Assembly: GCA_019359095.1 (NCBI GenBank)
Contig: JAHHHZ010000024.1
Span: forward strand, 124,001-188,000
Direction of reading: 5' to 3'
Source: Pleurocapsa minor HA4230-MV1
GTDB lineage: Bacteria; Cyanobacteriota; Cyanobacteriia; Cyanobacteriales; Xenococcaceae
Length of the DNA: 64,000 bases
Position 1 is the first letter of the stretch. Each line of letters starts with the position of its first letter. The notes beneath the pieces were generated by a model. It was given only the letters and a program-made list of their open reading frames with translations, ran no database searches and was not told where the DNA came from. Positions 45,217 through 54,657 of the stretch are shown here, one piece after another. Position numbers and translations under genes: made by a program.

Positions 45217-47046
45217 TTAGTTATTTTTGTATTCTTCGAGCAATTTAGGCAGATAATCATAGCCATCAACGCCAATTAAGCTGATAATTGGCGATCGCTG
45301 TTGTCCCAAGATATTGTTAAATTCTTCACCAATTTGTCCTTGCAAGATAGAGAGTAAACCCGCTACCTGTCGCCATTCTACAGAATTAATTTGATTAAGT
45401 AGATACATCCCTAAACCGCCGTAGGTAATCGCTGCTGCACGATCTTCGATGCTGTAATAGGCTTCGGCGAGATAGGAAAAGCTTAATCCTTGAAGATAGA
45501 CATCACGGGAATACTGGGCTAATTCTGCACCTTTAGTTAAAGAAGCGATCGCCGAAGTGGGCTGTTCTAAGACGACATAAGCAATACCCAGGCTCGTATT
45601 ACCAAAAGCTTGACTTTGAGAATCTCCCTGTTTTTGGGCTAGCTCAACTCCCTGTTCTAGATAGCGTACTGCTTCGCTATAATCTTCTGCTGCCATACTA
45701 TCAAGCTGTCGGGCTGCAAATACTTTGGCATAACCTAAGTTAACCGATGCATTTGCCTCACCTAATTTGTCACCCACCTGTCGGGCTGCAATTAAAGCTC
45801 TTTGACTGTAGTTGATTGCTTCGCTGTAATTTTTTAGGTTTACATTGGTGCGACTAAGGTGATTGAGGCTGGCAATTTCGCAAGCATAATCGTTAGCTGC
45901 GATCGCAATTTCTAGGGCTTCTTCATGGAAAGCGATCGCCTTTTCATAATCTCCTGCCGTGCGCTGAGAATAGCCCAACAAAGTCAGGATACGGGCTTTA
46001 TCTTCTGTTCCCTCTACCTCTTTTAAAGGCTCATCAAAGTAATCGAGAGTATCCTGGAGATAATCTCCTGAGAACGAGGCGAATACACCGCTGTACAAAG
46101 GAAAATCTTCTCTTTGGGCAAAAGTACGTAATATTTGCAGCATCACCAGAAAACAGCCATCAGCAAGAGCAGGTTGACTTATCACAAATGCCTGCCATAG
46201 CTCGCACCAAATTGAGGCAAAAGTCAGCAAGGTGCTATAGGAAAGTTCTTTACCAAACTTAGAGTTATAAGGCTGCTGATCGTACCAGGTGACTAATCCC
46301 CGCTGGAGATATTGCAGTAAAATTGCTAACTCAATCCAGGCTCGTAATTCTAAATTATTAGCGACTCTAGCAAAATCTATGGCTGATTGTTGCTGTGCCA
46401 TAGTTTGAAATAACTGCTTAGGCAGAGGACTAGTGACTTTTTGCGCCCAAATCCGCCAAGGATTCGGTCTTTGCGCCCCAAACCCCGAGAAATTGCTCCC
46501 CGAACCATACATCCAACTGACTAAATCTCCCTCCAAGGTGGTAAATGACTCTAAGCCTGCGGTAATGCCTGTGGCTAGCTGTTGCCAATCTTGAGCTAAC
46601 TCAGCATCCTCTTGGGTTTTGGCAGCAGCCTGAAGATTTTCTGCTAGCTGGCTTAATTCATCAATACTTAAAGGGTTTTCTTGATTAGGATCGAGAACAT
46701 CCACTGTTCGGAGAAAATAATCTTCAGGATCTCCCGTAATAATCATCTGGGCGGTTTCTGAGATTTCTGCTGCTACTAAATTTTCTTCTTGCCAGCGCAG
46801 CCATTGCTTCTCAATAGTTTGTAAAGCTCTCAGTATTCTAGCTGCCTTAAGTTTAGTGTCCAACTGTGCCTCTGCGGTGTCGAGACGTTGACTCAAACAG
46901 CGTTCAAAAATTTCCCCTGTGCCAGTTTCCACTTGTTCCACGAGTATTCCGTAAACTCGCTCAACAGAACTTATTTTCCCTTGTAGAGTAAGTTCGACAA
47001 TCTGGTCAATGAGGGCAAAATAGCGATCGCTTAATGATTCGGACAC
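45217..47046 (-). CDS. Tetratricopeptide-repeat protein
   Basis: A 609-residue soluble protein beginning at GTG 47046. The C-terminal third (about 345-555) has five or six TPR units: DYEKAIAFHEEALEIAIA, NYSEAINYSQRALIAARQ, DYSEAVRYLEQGVELAQK and PTSAIASLTKGAELAQY are the helix-B parts. The N-terminal half is helical, rich in Q/E/L, with no domain I recognise. It is divergently transcribed from the DUF3685 gene (170-bp spacer), so the two may be regulated together. It is probably a protein-binding scaffold; function unknown. Confidence 0.75.
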   Translation of the reverse strand: MSESLSDRYFALIDQIVELTLQGKISSVERVYGILVEQVETGTGEIFERCLSQRLDTAEAQLDTKLKAARILRALQTIEKQWLRWQEENLVAAEISETAQMIITGDPEDYFLRTVDVLDPNQENPLSIDELSQLAENLQAAAKTQEDAELAQDWQQLATGITAGLESFTTLEGDLVSWMYGSGSNFSGFGAQRPNPWRIWAQKVTSPLPKQLFQTMAQQQSAIDFARVANNLELRAWIELAILLQYLQRGLVTWYDQQPYNSKFGKELSYSTLLTFASIWCELWQAFVISQPALADGCFLVMLQILRTFAQREDFPLYSGVFASFSGDYLQDTLDYFDEPLKEVEGTEDKARILTLLGYSQRTAGDYEKAIAFHEEALEIAIAANDYACEIASLNHLSRTNVNLKNYSEAINYSQRALIAARQVGDKLGEANASVNLGYAKVFAARQLDSMAAEDYSEAVRYLEQGVELAQKQGDSQSQAFGNTSLGIAYVVLEQPTSAIASLTKGAELAQYSRDVYLQGLSFSYLAEAYYSIEDRAAAITYGGLGMYLLNQINSVEWRQVAGLLSILQGQIGEEFNNILGQQRSPIISLIGVDGYDYLPKLLEEYKNN

Positions 47047-47216
47047 AATAAATATTTAGTGAGTCAAAAAAATATTATACCGTCTTGAGATGTGGCACTG
47101 AGTAAACATAACTAGAAATTACGGAAATTAGCCAACAGACTAGTTCAATGCTTAGATGAACCATATAATTGATTGTTACCGTCAAGTTATACGGTTAAAT
47201 CCGCCATCGGCTAGAA

Positions 47217-48863
47217 ATGACCCAAGCTAAAATCAAATTGTTTATTGTCGATCATGACTCCATTTTTCGTTTGGGGTTACGCACGGCGATCGCTCAATAT
47301 GCTGATTTTGAAATTGTAGGGGAGGGCAACCTGAGTGAAGATACCCTGAGAGAGCTTACTCAAGGGATGGTGCTGAATGTTTTAGTGCTGGGCATTAGTT
47401 ATACAGAGGCAGAGATTTCGAGTCTGGAGTTGACTCGGCAATTAAGACAGTTATATCCCCAGCTACCGTTGTTTTTATTGACTCCTAACTTTACGACGAA
47501 GCAAATAGCCAAGCTTAAGTCTTGGGGGGTTAAAGGTAATTGCGATCGCGGTGCCAGTATTAATAGTATTGTGGAGGGTTTGCACACCGTCGCCTATGGC
47601 AATACTTATTGGTCAACTGATGATGTTAGCCCCAAGCTTTGGCAACAGGCGTTAGCGAAAATTAGCAAGACAGGTAGAATTGAATTAGAACAAACGCTAC
47701 AAGAAATAGAGCAAAAATTAGCTAATCCTTATCTATCTGATTGGGAACGAGTTTTTTTAGTAGGGCGTAAACGGGAATTACAGTCTGCGCGCTGGTTATC
47801 TAGTCGTTTAGTTGCGGAAGAAATTGTCTTACAAGAGGATTCAGCTACTATTGAGCCTGTTGCGGGCGCGATTGTACCAATTACCCCCACAGAGTTAGCA
47901 CCCCTACCAGAATTTGCTGATTCTGCTAACAAAGCTATTTTTGAACGGGTAGTAACGGATATTCAGCTTGGGTTAAATAATCGCACCAAAATTCTCTTAG
48001 AAATCGATCTGCTTCAGCCCAAAATAGCCAAGAGTCTTTGTCATTTAATTCTGCAACGTCTGAGTGAAACTATTGCCCAAATACCGATCGCCTATACCTT
48101 AGATCGAGATTATACTGTTTATCTACAAGATCTCTGGCAATGGTCTACAGATAATTTTTTTGGGCAGCATTATGGGCAGTCAAATGAACAACCCCAGCTA
48201 GGGGAAATCTATGCACAAGAATTTGCTCTAGTTCAGCAAAATATCTTCAACGATCTCTATGGTATTCCCGAACTATTTGACTATCTCTTGGGTAAACCAG
48301 AGTTAATCATCGATAACGTTGTCTATCAATCAGATGATGCAGAAGCGATCGCCCGAATTGAATTTCTACTCCACAATTTAATTATTCATCTGGCTAACGG
48401 GGTGATGCAGGTAATCCTAAATAATTTTTACGATCTAGAAATTTTTAAATATCGGCTCTATCAAGCCGAGTACCGTAGCGATCGCGAACTAGCTCGATTT
48501 CGTAATCAACTATCTTGGCGATACCGTCAGGAGAATTATTTTACCCACCCGCAAAACATTTTTGAAAGTCGTCATCGTCTATTTGTGATTAACGCTGGGG
48601 CGATTAGAATTACTTATGTTTATGCTCCCCGTAAGGCTGAACTTGAAGAACTGACAGGCATCCCTTGGTTATCCACGATCATCATTGAAATTCGCGATGC
48701 GATCGCCCCTCTAGTACGTAAATTAATTGCTTTAGTAGGCAGTGGAGTAGTCTTTGTCCTAACTCAGGTAATTGGCAAAGGCTTAGGCTTAGTGGGTAAA
48801 GGTATCATTCAAGGAATTGGTAGCACGATCAAAGATGTTCCCCGCAAACAGAAAAAACCCTGA
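47217..48863 (+). CDS. DUF3685 protein with an N-terminal receiver lacking the phospho-acceptor
   Basis: A 548-residue cyanobacterial protein. Residues 6-125 look like a NarL-type receiver (KLFIVDHDSIFRLGLRTAI, LLTPNFTTKQI), but the position of the phosphorylated Asp reads VLVLGISY, and the usual KGYLLK lysine region reads KGNCDRG. The domain therefore cannot be phosphorylated in the normal way. Residues about 190-545 correspond to DUF3685 and end in a hydrophobic, Gly-rich segment (LIALVGSGVVFVLTQVIGKGLGLVGKGIIQGIG) that may associate with a membrane. The family has no assigned function. Confidence 0.8.
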   Translation: MTQAKIKLFIVDHDSIFRLGLRTAIAQYADFEIVGEGNLSEDTLRELTQGMVLNVLVLGISYTEAEISSLELTRQLRQLYPQLPLFLLTPNFTTKQIAKLKSWGVKGNCDRGASINSIVEGLHTVAYGNTYWSTDDVSPKLWQQALAKISKTGRIELEQTLQEIEQKLANPYLSDWERVFLVGRKRELQSARWLSSRLVAEEIVLQEDSATIEPVAGAIVPITPTELAPLPEFADSANKAIFERVVTDIQLGLNNRTKILLEIDLLQPKIAKSLCHLILQRLSETIAQIPIAYTLDRDYTVYLQDLWQWSTDNFFGQHYGQSNEQPQLGEIYAQEFALVQQNIFNDLYGIPELFDYLLGKPELIIDNVVYQSDDAEAIARIEFLLHNLIIHLANGVMQVILNNFYDLEIFKYRLYQAEYRSDRELARFRNQLSWRYRQENYFTHPQNIFESRHRLFVINAGAIRITYVYAPRKAELEELTGIPWLSTIIIEIRDAIAPLVRKLIALVGSGVVFVLTQVIGKGLGLVGKGIIQGIGSTIKDVPRKQKKP

Positions 48864-48888
48864 CCTAGATTAATTTGGTACAGGGTTT
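48851..48888 (-). terminator. Rho-independent terminator of the large minus-strand gene
   Basis: On the minus strand, AAACCCTG pairs with CAGGGTTT and runs into TTTTCTG. The stem overlaps the stop codon of the convergent DUF3685 gene. The plus-strand side has no T run. Confidence 0.75.
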
Positions 48889-48927
48889 GGTTAAATATCT
48901 TAGATAAATAACTCTGACATGCAAAAA

Positions 48928-51900
48928 CTATTGATTATTGCGATTAGGATCGGAATCTCGATCTAATAAATCTTCTAGGAATTGGAAAGAAATTTCATCT
49001 GTCTCGTTGGTAGTTGTTTCTAGATTTAAGCTGTCCCGATCGGCATTAGGATCGTCACGGAAACTATCTTTGTCTAGAGTATCTAACCATTCAGAAATAT
49101 TGTCAGTGTCTTGATTAGGAGTTTCCAAACTATCTAACCATTCAGAGATATTGTTCATATCGTTAGATTGATCTGGCAAACTGGTAATTTCTGCCGTATT
49201 ATCACTTAATAAATCGAAATCAGCAGTATTAGCTGGATCGGTATCCTCAAAACCTAAATCATCGAGATTTATCTCCTCATCAAGCTCATTCTGCTCAGTA
49301 TCGCTGACAAAACTACGTCTAGAAACTTGAGTATCCTCAAAGGTAATATCTTCTAGGTTTAAGTCGCTTGTAGCAGCATCATCAAAAGTGATTTCTTCGA
49401 CAGTGGAACTAGTTGTGCGATCGCTGTCTACATCGTTAAGAGTAATCTCATCGAGAGTAAGATCGCTTGTATCAGTGGCATCATCAAAGGTGATCTCTTC
49501 AAGAGTGGCATTGATATTACTATCGAAATCGTCGAGGGTGAACCGATCGAAGGTCAAATCTTCGGTAGCAGTCGCATCATCAAAAGTAATTACTTCGAGA
49601 CTTTCATTATCATCTATATTGATGTCATCTAGATTAATATCATCCCGATTCGCCAGATTATCTAGGGTAATTCCTTCTAAACTATTAACCTCATCAACGG
49701 AGGTGGCTTCAGCATCAGTACTTACATTATCAGTAACATTAGTGGGAGTAGTATCCTCTGAAAAATCGAAAGAGGTTTCAAAAGTTTCAAATTCTTGAAT
49801 ATCAGAAGTTGGTTGGTTATCTCGATCAAACATTCTTGACGCTGCTGCGCCACCCAAGGCTGCTGCACCTCCTGCTTGAGCTACGCCATGAATATTAGGA
49901 TCTACATCAGTATCAGTTGATAAGTCAACATCAGGATTGGTTATCTCTGTGGTATCCGTAAAGCTTACCCAGGTATCAAGATCATCTGCGCGATCGCCAG
50001 TATTTAAATCAGTCTCTTGACTAAAATCAGTTGTCTCAAACTCAGGAGTGGTGATCTCTGTGGTATCTGCGAAACTTACTGAGCTATCCAGCTCCTCTAC
50101 GCGATCGCCAGTGTTTAAATCAGTCTCTTGGCTAAAATCAGCTGTTTCAACTTCAGGAGTAGTGATCTCTGTGGTATCTGCGAAACTTACCGAGCTATCC
50201 AGCTCCTCTACGCGATCGCCAGTATTTAAATCAGTCTCTTGACTAAAATCAGTTGTCTCAAACTCAGGAGTAGTGATCTCTGTGGTATCTGCGAAACTTA
50301 CTGAGCTATCCAGCTCCTCTACGCGATCGCCAGTGTTTAAATCAGTCTCTTGACTAAAATCAGCTGTTTCAACTTCAGGAGTAGTGATCTCTGTGGTATC
50401 TGCGAAACTTACCGAGCTAGCCTGCTCCTCTACGCGATCGCCAGTGTTTAAATCAGTCTCTTGACTAAAATCAGCTACATTGATTTCTGTATCTTCTGTA
50501 GTGCTATCTCCACGGTTAAACATTCCTAATGCTGCTGCACCACCAAGGGCTGCTGCACCGCCTGCTAGAGTCACGCCATCAATGCCACTGCTATCAATAT
50601 TAGGATCTACATCAGTATCAGTTGATAAGTCAACATCAGGAATAGTTACATCTCCCACTGAATCGGGAAAAGCTACAGATGTATTATTTACCTGCGCACC
50701 TACATTTAAATCAGTATCCTGACTTAAATCTGGCATATTAACATCAGGCTCGACAGTATTAGATAAATCGAAATCACCACTAGTTACATCTCTATTAGTA
50801 GCGACTTCATCAGGTACGGTTATATCTCTTGCTTCCTCTTGAAGAACAAAATCACCTGGAAATTCTCTGCCGATATTTGCTTGAGTAGTTGCTGAATCGG
50901 TTTCTACTGTTGGTGTAGTCAATCCAGAAACACTGGTGTCTAAATTTGCTACATCAGGGCGTTCGACAACAGGATCGATCGCAGTTTCATTTTCTAATTC
51001 ATGTTCTGAGTCTGGGAATCTTGAAACTGCTGCTCCACCTAGGGATATGTTGTCAATGCCTTGAGAATCAACATCATCATCATCTATTTGTAGATTGGTT
51101 GATTGATCGCCAACCTGCAATCTAGTTTCTTGTCCTGTGAACTCGCTAACAGGGTTAGAGGGTATTTCTTCAACTGAAGTTGATTCAGCCAAATCTAGAT
51201 CTAAATCTAGATCTAAATCAGGATCGGCGACGTTTTCAGTTCTATTTCTTCTCCCTGCAAGGTTTGCTGCCACACCTCCTGCCAAAGCTGCACCGCCCGC
51301 TGTCATCCCAGCCATACCCATATTAGAAGAAGTATTTGCTGTATTCTCGGCAAGATTATTTACTACGTTGCCTGAGCTATTGACACCGACAGGAGGAACT
51401 CCACCACCAGGCGAACCTGGAGGATTAGGATTAGGCCCGCTATCTAGATTATTGATGTTAGAAATGTCGTTAAGAGCTGGTTCTCGATCGCTTTTCTTAC
51501 GTCGGCCCAAAATGGCTGCTGCTATTAGAAAGATTCCCAGAATTGGCAGTAGCCACCACCACCAGTTACTTTTTTGGTTCTCTGCGTTTGTGCCTCGATC
51601 TACTTCTGCTTGGGCAATAGGAGCAACGGCTTCCCCATCAGCATTATTTTTTGAGGATAGAGATTCCCCACTTTGTTGAATGTTAGGGTTAACTTCCCCA
51701 CTACCATTGACATTAGGGTTAACTTCCCCGCTTTGTTGAATGTTAGGGTTGACTTCCCCACTGGCATTAAGATCAGGGTTAACTTCCCCACTTTGTTGAA
51801 CGTCAGGGTTAACTTCCCCACTGGCCTTGAGAGCAGGATTAGCTTCCCCACTTTGCTGAAGGTTAGGATTGACATCAGCATTGGCTGTGACGTTTTTGTC

Positions 51901-53013
51901 TACTCCATTTACCCCAACATCAGGCTTGCCTGCATTACCCAGAGATTCTACACCCAGGCTCCCAGCGATCGCCTTGGGAGCATTTTTAACAGTAGCTGTT
52001 TTAGTAGTTTGTAAAGCTACATTTTTACTGTCGGCGATCGCGCTATTCTTTTTACCCTCTACATCAGCTTCAAGTGAAGGTATAGCTGTATTTTTGCTAG
52101 CTAGATCGGACGCTGCTTTTGGGGCAATTGATGTTACCGCAGCCGCTGAGATTGAACCAACTCGATTAGCAATTACTTGTTTTCCGCCTTGAGTAGTGGC
52201 AAATCCTAGATATGCTTGCGCTGCTGTACTGGGAGTACCTTGATAAATTAGATTAAACGGTTCAGAGAAGGGATATCTGGGATCATCAGGCTGAGTTTGA
52301 TGCATTGTGATGACTTTGACATCATCTCGTTTGATGACATCGTTAGCTACTGCATAACCAATACCATTTGTACCCAATTTGGCAATCATCGCCTCGATAC
52401 TATCTTGCTTTAATTGATTTGCAGTCGAACCTGTCTTAAATTCTCCTGACTGAAACACAGGGTAGTTAGGAAAAGCTTGTCTAGTATCATTAATATTAGG
52501 AGCATCTATCAGCTGAATTGTGCCAGGAGTTCCGCCAATTTGCGCCCAATCAGTAATCTCACCTCTAAAAATTTGGGCAAACTGATCGATTGTTAAATTG
52601 CCATTGAACGGATTGTTGTTAGAGACGACGATCGCAATTTTTTCTCTACTAATAGGAACAGAGATAAATCCTTGTGCTTTTTCTGCTGTTGTTAAGACTC
52701 GACCTATTGCAGCGAGGTCAGCTTGACCTTCAGAAAGGCTTTTTAGCGCCGAAACAGAATCCTGGGTCTTAATATTAACTTTGGCTTGAGGATATTTAGC
52801 CGTAAAACTTTCCTTTAAACTAGTGCTAATACCATTAATACTATTAGAGGCAGCAATCTTGATTGTATCTTGGGGTAATTTGTCTGGCACAGCAAATGTA
52901 TTCGGTGCCGAATCAGATTGAGCCAAGAGAAAAGCTTTGGCTGGTTCTGAAACACCTACCAAACTTAATAATATTGCTAATGTAGCTACAGAGTTATGTC
53001 TTTTATGTAACAT
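48928..53013 (-). CDS. PstS-like substrate-binding domain anchored by one membrane helix to a long acidic repetitive region
   Basis: A 1361-residue protein. Residues 1-27 form a signal peptide (cleavage after AKA). Residues about 45-300 are a PBP_like_2/PstS-type periplasmic binding domain (IKIAASNSINGISTSLKESF, LAAIGRVLTTAEKAQGF, FAQIFRGEITDWAQIGG, QAYLGFATTQGGKQVI). Residues about 378-451 contain seven 10-residue repeats SGEVNP(N/D)xxx. A membrane helix follows at about 479-500 (WWWWLLPILGIFLIAAAILG then RRKK, predicting a cytoplasmic C side). The remaining ~860 residues are acidic, Thr/Asp-rich and probably disordered: Gly/Ala-rich segments, a 37-residue repeat present five times (about 845-1026) and EEITFDD-type repeats near the end. 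The ligand, perhaps phosphate or another anion, is unknown. It is not next to pstCAB. Confidence 0.78.
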   Translation of the reverse strand: MLHKRHNSVATLAILLSLVGVSEPAKAFLLAQSDSAPNTFAVPDKLPQDTIKIAASNSINGISTSLKESFTAKYPQAKVNIKTQDSVSALKSLSEGQADLAAIGRVLTTAEKAQGFISVPISREKIAIVVSNNNPFNGNLTIDQFAQIFRGEITDWAQIGGTPGTIQLIDAPNINDTRQAFPNYPVFQSGEFKTGSTANQLKQDSIEAMIAKLGTNGIGYAVANDVIKRDDVKVITMHQTQPDDPRYPFSEPFNLIYQGTPSTAAQAYLGFATTQGGKQVIANRVGSISAAAVTSIAPKAASDLASKNTAIPSLEADVEGKKNSAIADSKNVALQTTKTATVKNAPKAIAGSLGVESLGNAGKPDVGVNGVDKNVTANADVNPNLQQSGEANPALKASGEVNPDVQQSGEVNPDLNASGEVNPNIQQSGEVNPNVNGSGEVNPNIQQSGESLSSKNNADGEAVAPIAQAEVDRGTNAENQKSNWWWWLLPILGIFLIAAAILGRRKKSDREPALNDISNINNLDSGPNPNPPGSPGGGVPPVGVNSSGNVVNNLAENTANTSSNMGMAGMTAGGAALAGGVAANLAGRRNRTENVADPDLDLDLDLDLAESTSVEEIPSNPVSEFTGQETRLQVGDQSTNLQIDDDDVDSQGIDNISLGGAAVSRFPDSEHELENETAIDPVVERPDVANLDTSVSGLTTPTVETDSATTQANIGREFPGDFVLQEEARDITVPDEVATNRDVTSGDFDLSNTVEPDVNMPDLSQDTDLNVGAQVNNTSVAFPDSVGDVTIPDVDLSTDTDVDPNIDSSGIDGVTLAGGAAALGGAAALGMFNRGDSTTEDTEINVADFSQETDLNTGDRVEEQASSVSFADTTEITTPEVETADFSQETDLNTGDRVEELDSSVSFADTTEITTPEFETTDFSQETDLNTGDRVEELDSSVSFADTTEITTPEVETADFSQETDLNTGDRVEELDSSVSFADTTEITTPEFETTDFSQETDLNTGDRADDLDTWVSFTDTTEITNPDVDLSTDTDVDPNIHGVAQAGGAAALGGAAASRMFDRDNQPTSDIQEFETFETSFDFSEDTTPTNVTDNVSTDAEATSVDEVNSLEGITLDNLANRDDINLDDINIDDNESLEVITFDDATATEDLTFDRFTLDDFDSNINATLEEITFDDATDTSDLTLDEITLNDVDSDRTTSSTVEEITFDDAATSDLNLEDITFEDTQVSRRSFVSDTEQNELDEEINLDDLGFEDTDPANTADFDLLSDNTAEITSLPDQSNDMNNISEWLDSLETPNQDTDNISEWLDTLDKDSFRDDPNADRDSLNLETTTNETDEISFQFLEDLLDRDSDPNRNNQ
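49935..50480 (-). repeat. Five tandem 111-bp coding repeats, each with a HIP1 site
   Basis: GCGATCGC occurs at 49990, 50101, 50212, 50323 and 50434, an exact 111-bp period, and each unit encodes FSQETDLNTGDRVEE... The high DNA identity of neighbouring units points to recent duplication within the gene. Confidence 0.92.
51668..51880 (-). repeat. 30-bp coding repeats (SGEVNP decapeptides)
   Basis: Seven units of about 30 bp with the shared AACTTCCCCACT core on the plus strand, encoding SGEVNPxxxx in frame just before the membrane helix. The regular spacing superficially resembles a CRISPR array. Confidence 0.9.
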
Positions 53014-53389
53014 TTTTATGTCTAAATTCTATCTAATTATTTGGTAATTAACTATAAAGGGCGAGTACCCTAGATCTGCATAGGAGTTATGTTCTTTTAA
53101 GTATTTCTAGTTAAATAAAAATACTCAGGCTATTTTAGCTAATTCATACTACCAAAAACCTTAAATTAATTCCAGAACTGTCAAATTTTGGCAGTAAATC
53201 TTTAAGAAAAACTTCTGAGCAACAATTATTATTTTCTGCAATTAATTTGACCCTGTAACCAGAATACATAACAGATTGGATTTTGCTTTTTGAGTTATAT
53301 CGAATAACTCTGGTCGTCTTGAAAAGATAGGCTGCATGACGAACTATACTAAACTTAAGAATTAGTCAGCACAATTGCAATTAATCATT
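53014..53389. other. Divergent intergenic region between the PstS-like gene and ndhO
   Basis: 376 bp, AT-rich and without an ORF or RNA that I recognise. It must contain the promoters of both divergent genes. Confidence 0.45.
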
Positions 53390-53605
53390 ATGCCAGCCAT
53401 TAAGAAAGGATCGTTAGTCAAAGTAGTTAAAGAAAAGCTAGAAGGTAGTGCAGAAGCTAAAGCAAGTGATACACGCTTCCCCTCATATTTATTTGACAGT
53501 AAAGGACAGATTTTAGAGCTGAGTGACGATTATGCTCTAGTCCAGTTTTATGTACCAACGCCTAATGTCTGGCTACGCTTGGATCAGCTAGAAGAAGCAA
53601 AATAG
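53390..53605 (+). CDS. ndhO: NAD(P)H-quinone oxidoreductase (NDH-1) subunit O
   Basis: A 71-residue subunit of the oxygenic-photosynthesis-specific part of the NDH-1 complex, on the cytoplasmic side of the thylakoid membrane, involved in cyclic electron flow and respiration. MPAIKKGSLVKVVKEKLEGSAEAKASDTRFPSYLFDSKGQ and the ending YVPTPNVWLRLDQLEE match NdhO. I choose ATG 53390 (MPAIKKG) over the TTG five codons upstream. It is monocistronic. Confidence 0.95.
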   Translation: MPAIKKGSLVKVVKEKLEGSAEAKASDTRFPSYLFDSKGQILELSDDYALVQFYVPTPNVWLRLDQLEEAK

Positions 53606-53656
53606 GGTATTGAGTAAAAATAACTAGATCTTCAATTTTTAGCCAAACAAGCTAAT

Positions 53657-54553
53657 TTAATCCTGTTTTTGACGATCGGGCATGATAGTTGCGGTAAATA
53701 TTGCCTTGTCAAAAATTGTATCTTCAATATCTGCATCTGTCAGATTAGTGTGGCTGAGATTAGCATTTTGCAAGTTAGCCCCTCGAAGATCTGCTCCTGA
53801 CAGGTTTGCCCTGGTTAGATTTGCTCTGGTTAGATTTGCTCCTCTTAACTTTGCCTGCTGCAAGTCTGCGCCCTGAAGATCGGTGTAGCTTAAGTTTGAC
53901 CAGCGTAGGTCACAGCCAATTAAACTAGCTTCAATCAAATTACTACCAAGAAAATAACCATGGCTTACATGAGTAGCGATCGCCTTGAGCCGATATAGGT
54001 TAGCCTGATAAAAACTGGCAGACTGTAATTCGGCTTCAAAAAAATTAGCTCCCGACAGATCCGCCCGATCGAAACTAGCCTTAACTAGATTAGTTTCGCT
54101 GAGATTAGCACGATTGAGCTGGGCTTGGGAAAAGTTGACTTGGGGTAATATTGCCTGTCTGATCGATGAACCAATGAGGTTTGCCTGACTAAAGTTTGCC
54201 CCTGGGCCTCGAACCAATCTTAGATCTGAGCCGATTAGATTAGCCTGATAAAAATCCGCATCAATTAAACAAGCCGACTGTAAGTTAACTCCAGTTAAAT
54301 TCGCCTGCTTCAGGTCAGCATCAAGCAATTTTGCACCCGTTAAATTAGCCCCAGTCAGATTGGCTTGATTCAACTGTACGGCGGTTAAATCTGAACCCGC
54401 TAAACTGGCTTTAACCAAATAAGCCTTCGCTAGATTGACACCCCGAAGATCGGCATTAATCAAATCAATATTTGGCTGATGATGATTGTCTAACCAATTC
54501 ATCCAACTTACTGCACCCTGTCTTAAATTAGTTAGATGCTCAATATTTGCCAC
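53657..54553 (-). CDS. Pentapeptide-repeat protein
   Basis: A 298-residue protein starting at GTG 54553. After an N-terminal helical cap (LRQGAVSWMNWLDNHH), it consists of about 45 pentapeptides of the A(D/N)Lxx type, for example ANLTGANLTGAKLLDADLKQANLTG, which fold as a right-handed quadrilateral beta-helix. Cyanobacterial genomes carry many such proteins; their functions are mostly unknown. No signal peptide or membrane helix is visible, so it is probably cytosolic. Confidence 0.9.
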   Translation of the reverse strand: MANIEHLTNLRQGAVSWMNWLDNHHQPNIDLINADLRGVNLAKAYLVKASLAGSDLTAVQLNQANLTGANLTGAKLLDADLKQANLTGVNLQSACLIDADFYQANLIGSDLRLVRGPGANFSQANLIGSSIRQAILPQVNFSQAQLNRANLSETNLVKASFDRADLSGANFFEAELQSASFYQANLYRLKAIATHVSHGYFLGSNLIEASLIGCDLRWSNLSYTDLQGADLQQAKLRGANLTRANLTRANLSGADLRGANLQNANLSHTNLTDADIEDTIFDKAIFTATIMPDRQKQD

Positions 54554-54657
54554 GTCAAACTTACCTGCGATCGCTATCGTTTAAATTTCCTTAACTATTA
54601 TCGCTGCTTTGTTACCAGTGACCAAGGTTAAAACTAAGATTAAAAATTTGGTTGACT

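Noticed and set aside
49388-49798. 136-residue plus-strand ORF opposite the large PstS-like gene
   Set aside because: A Ser/Val-rich antisense shadow of Asp/Thr-rich coding repeats, with no start signals or family resemblance.
51137-51679. 180-residue plus-strand ORF
   Set aside because: Antisense to the membrane-helix and linker region of the same gene; composition is explained by the complementary strand.
51668-51880. Regular ~30-bp repeats that look like a CRISPR array
   Set aside because: The units are contiguous, encode in-frame SGEVNP decapeptides of the minus-strand gene and have no unique spacers; no cas genes are nearby.
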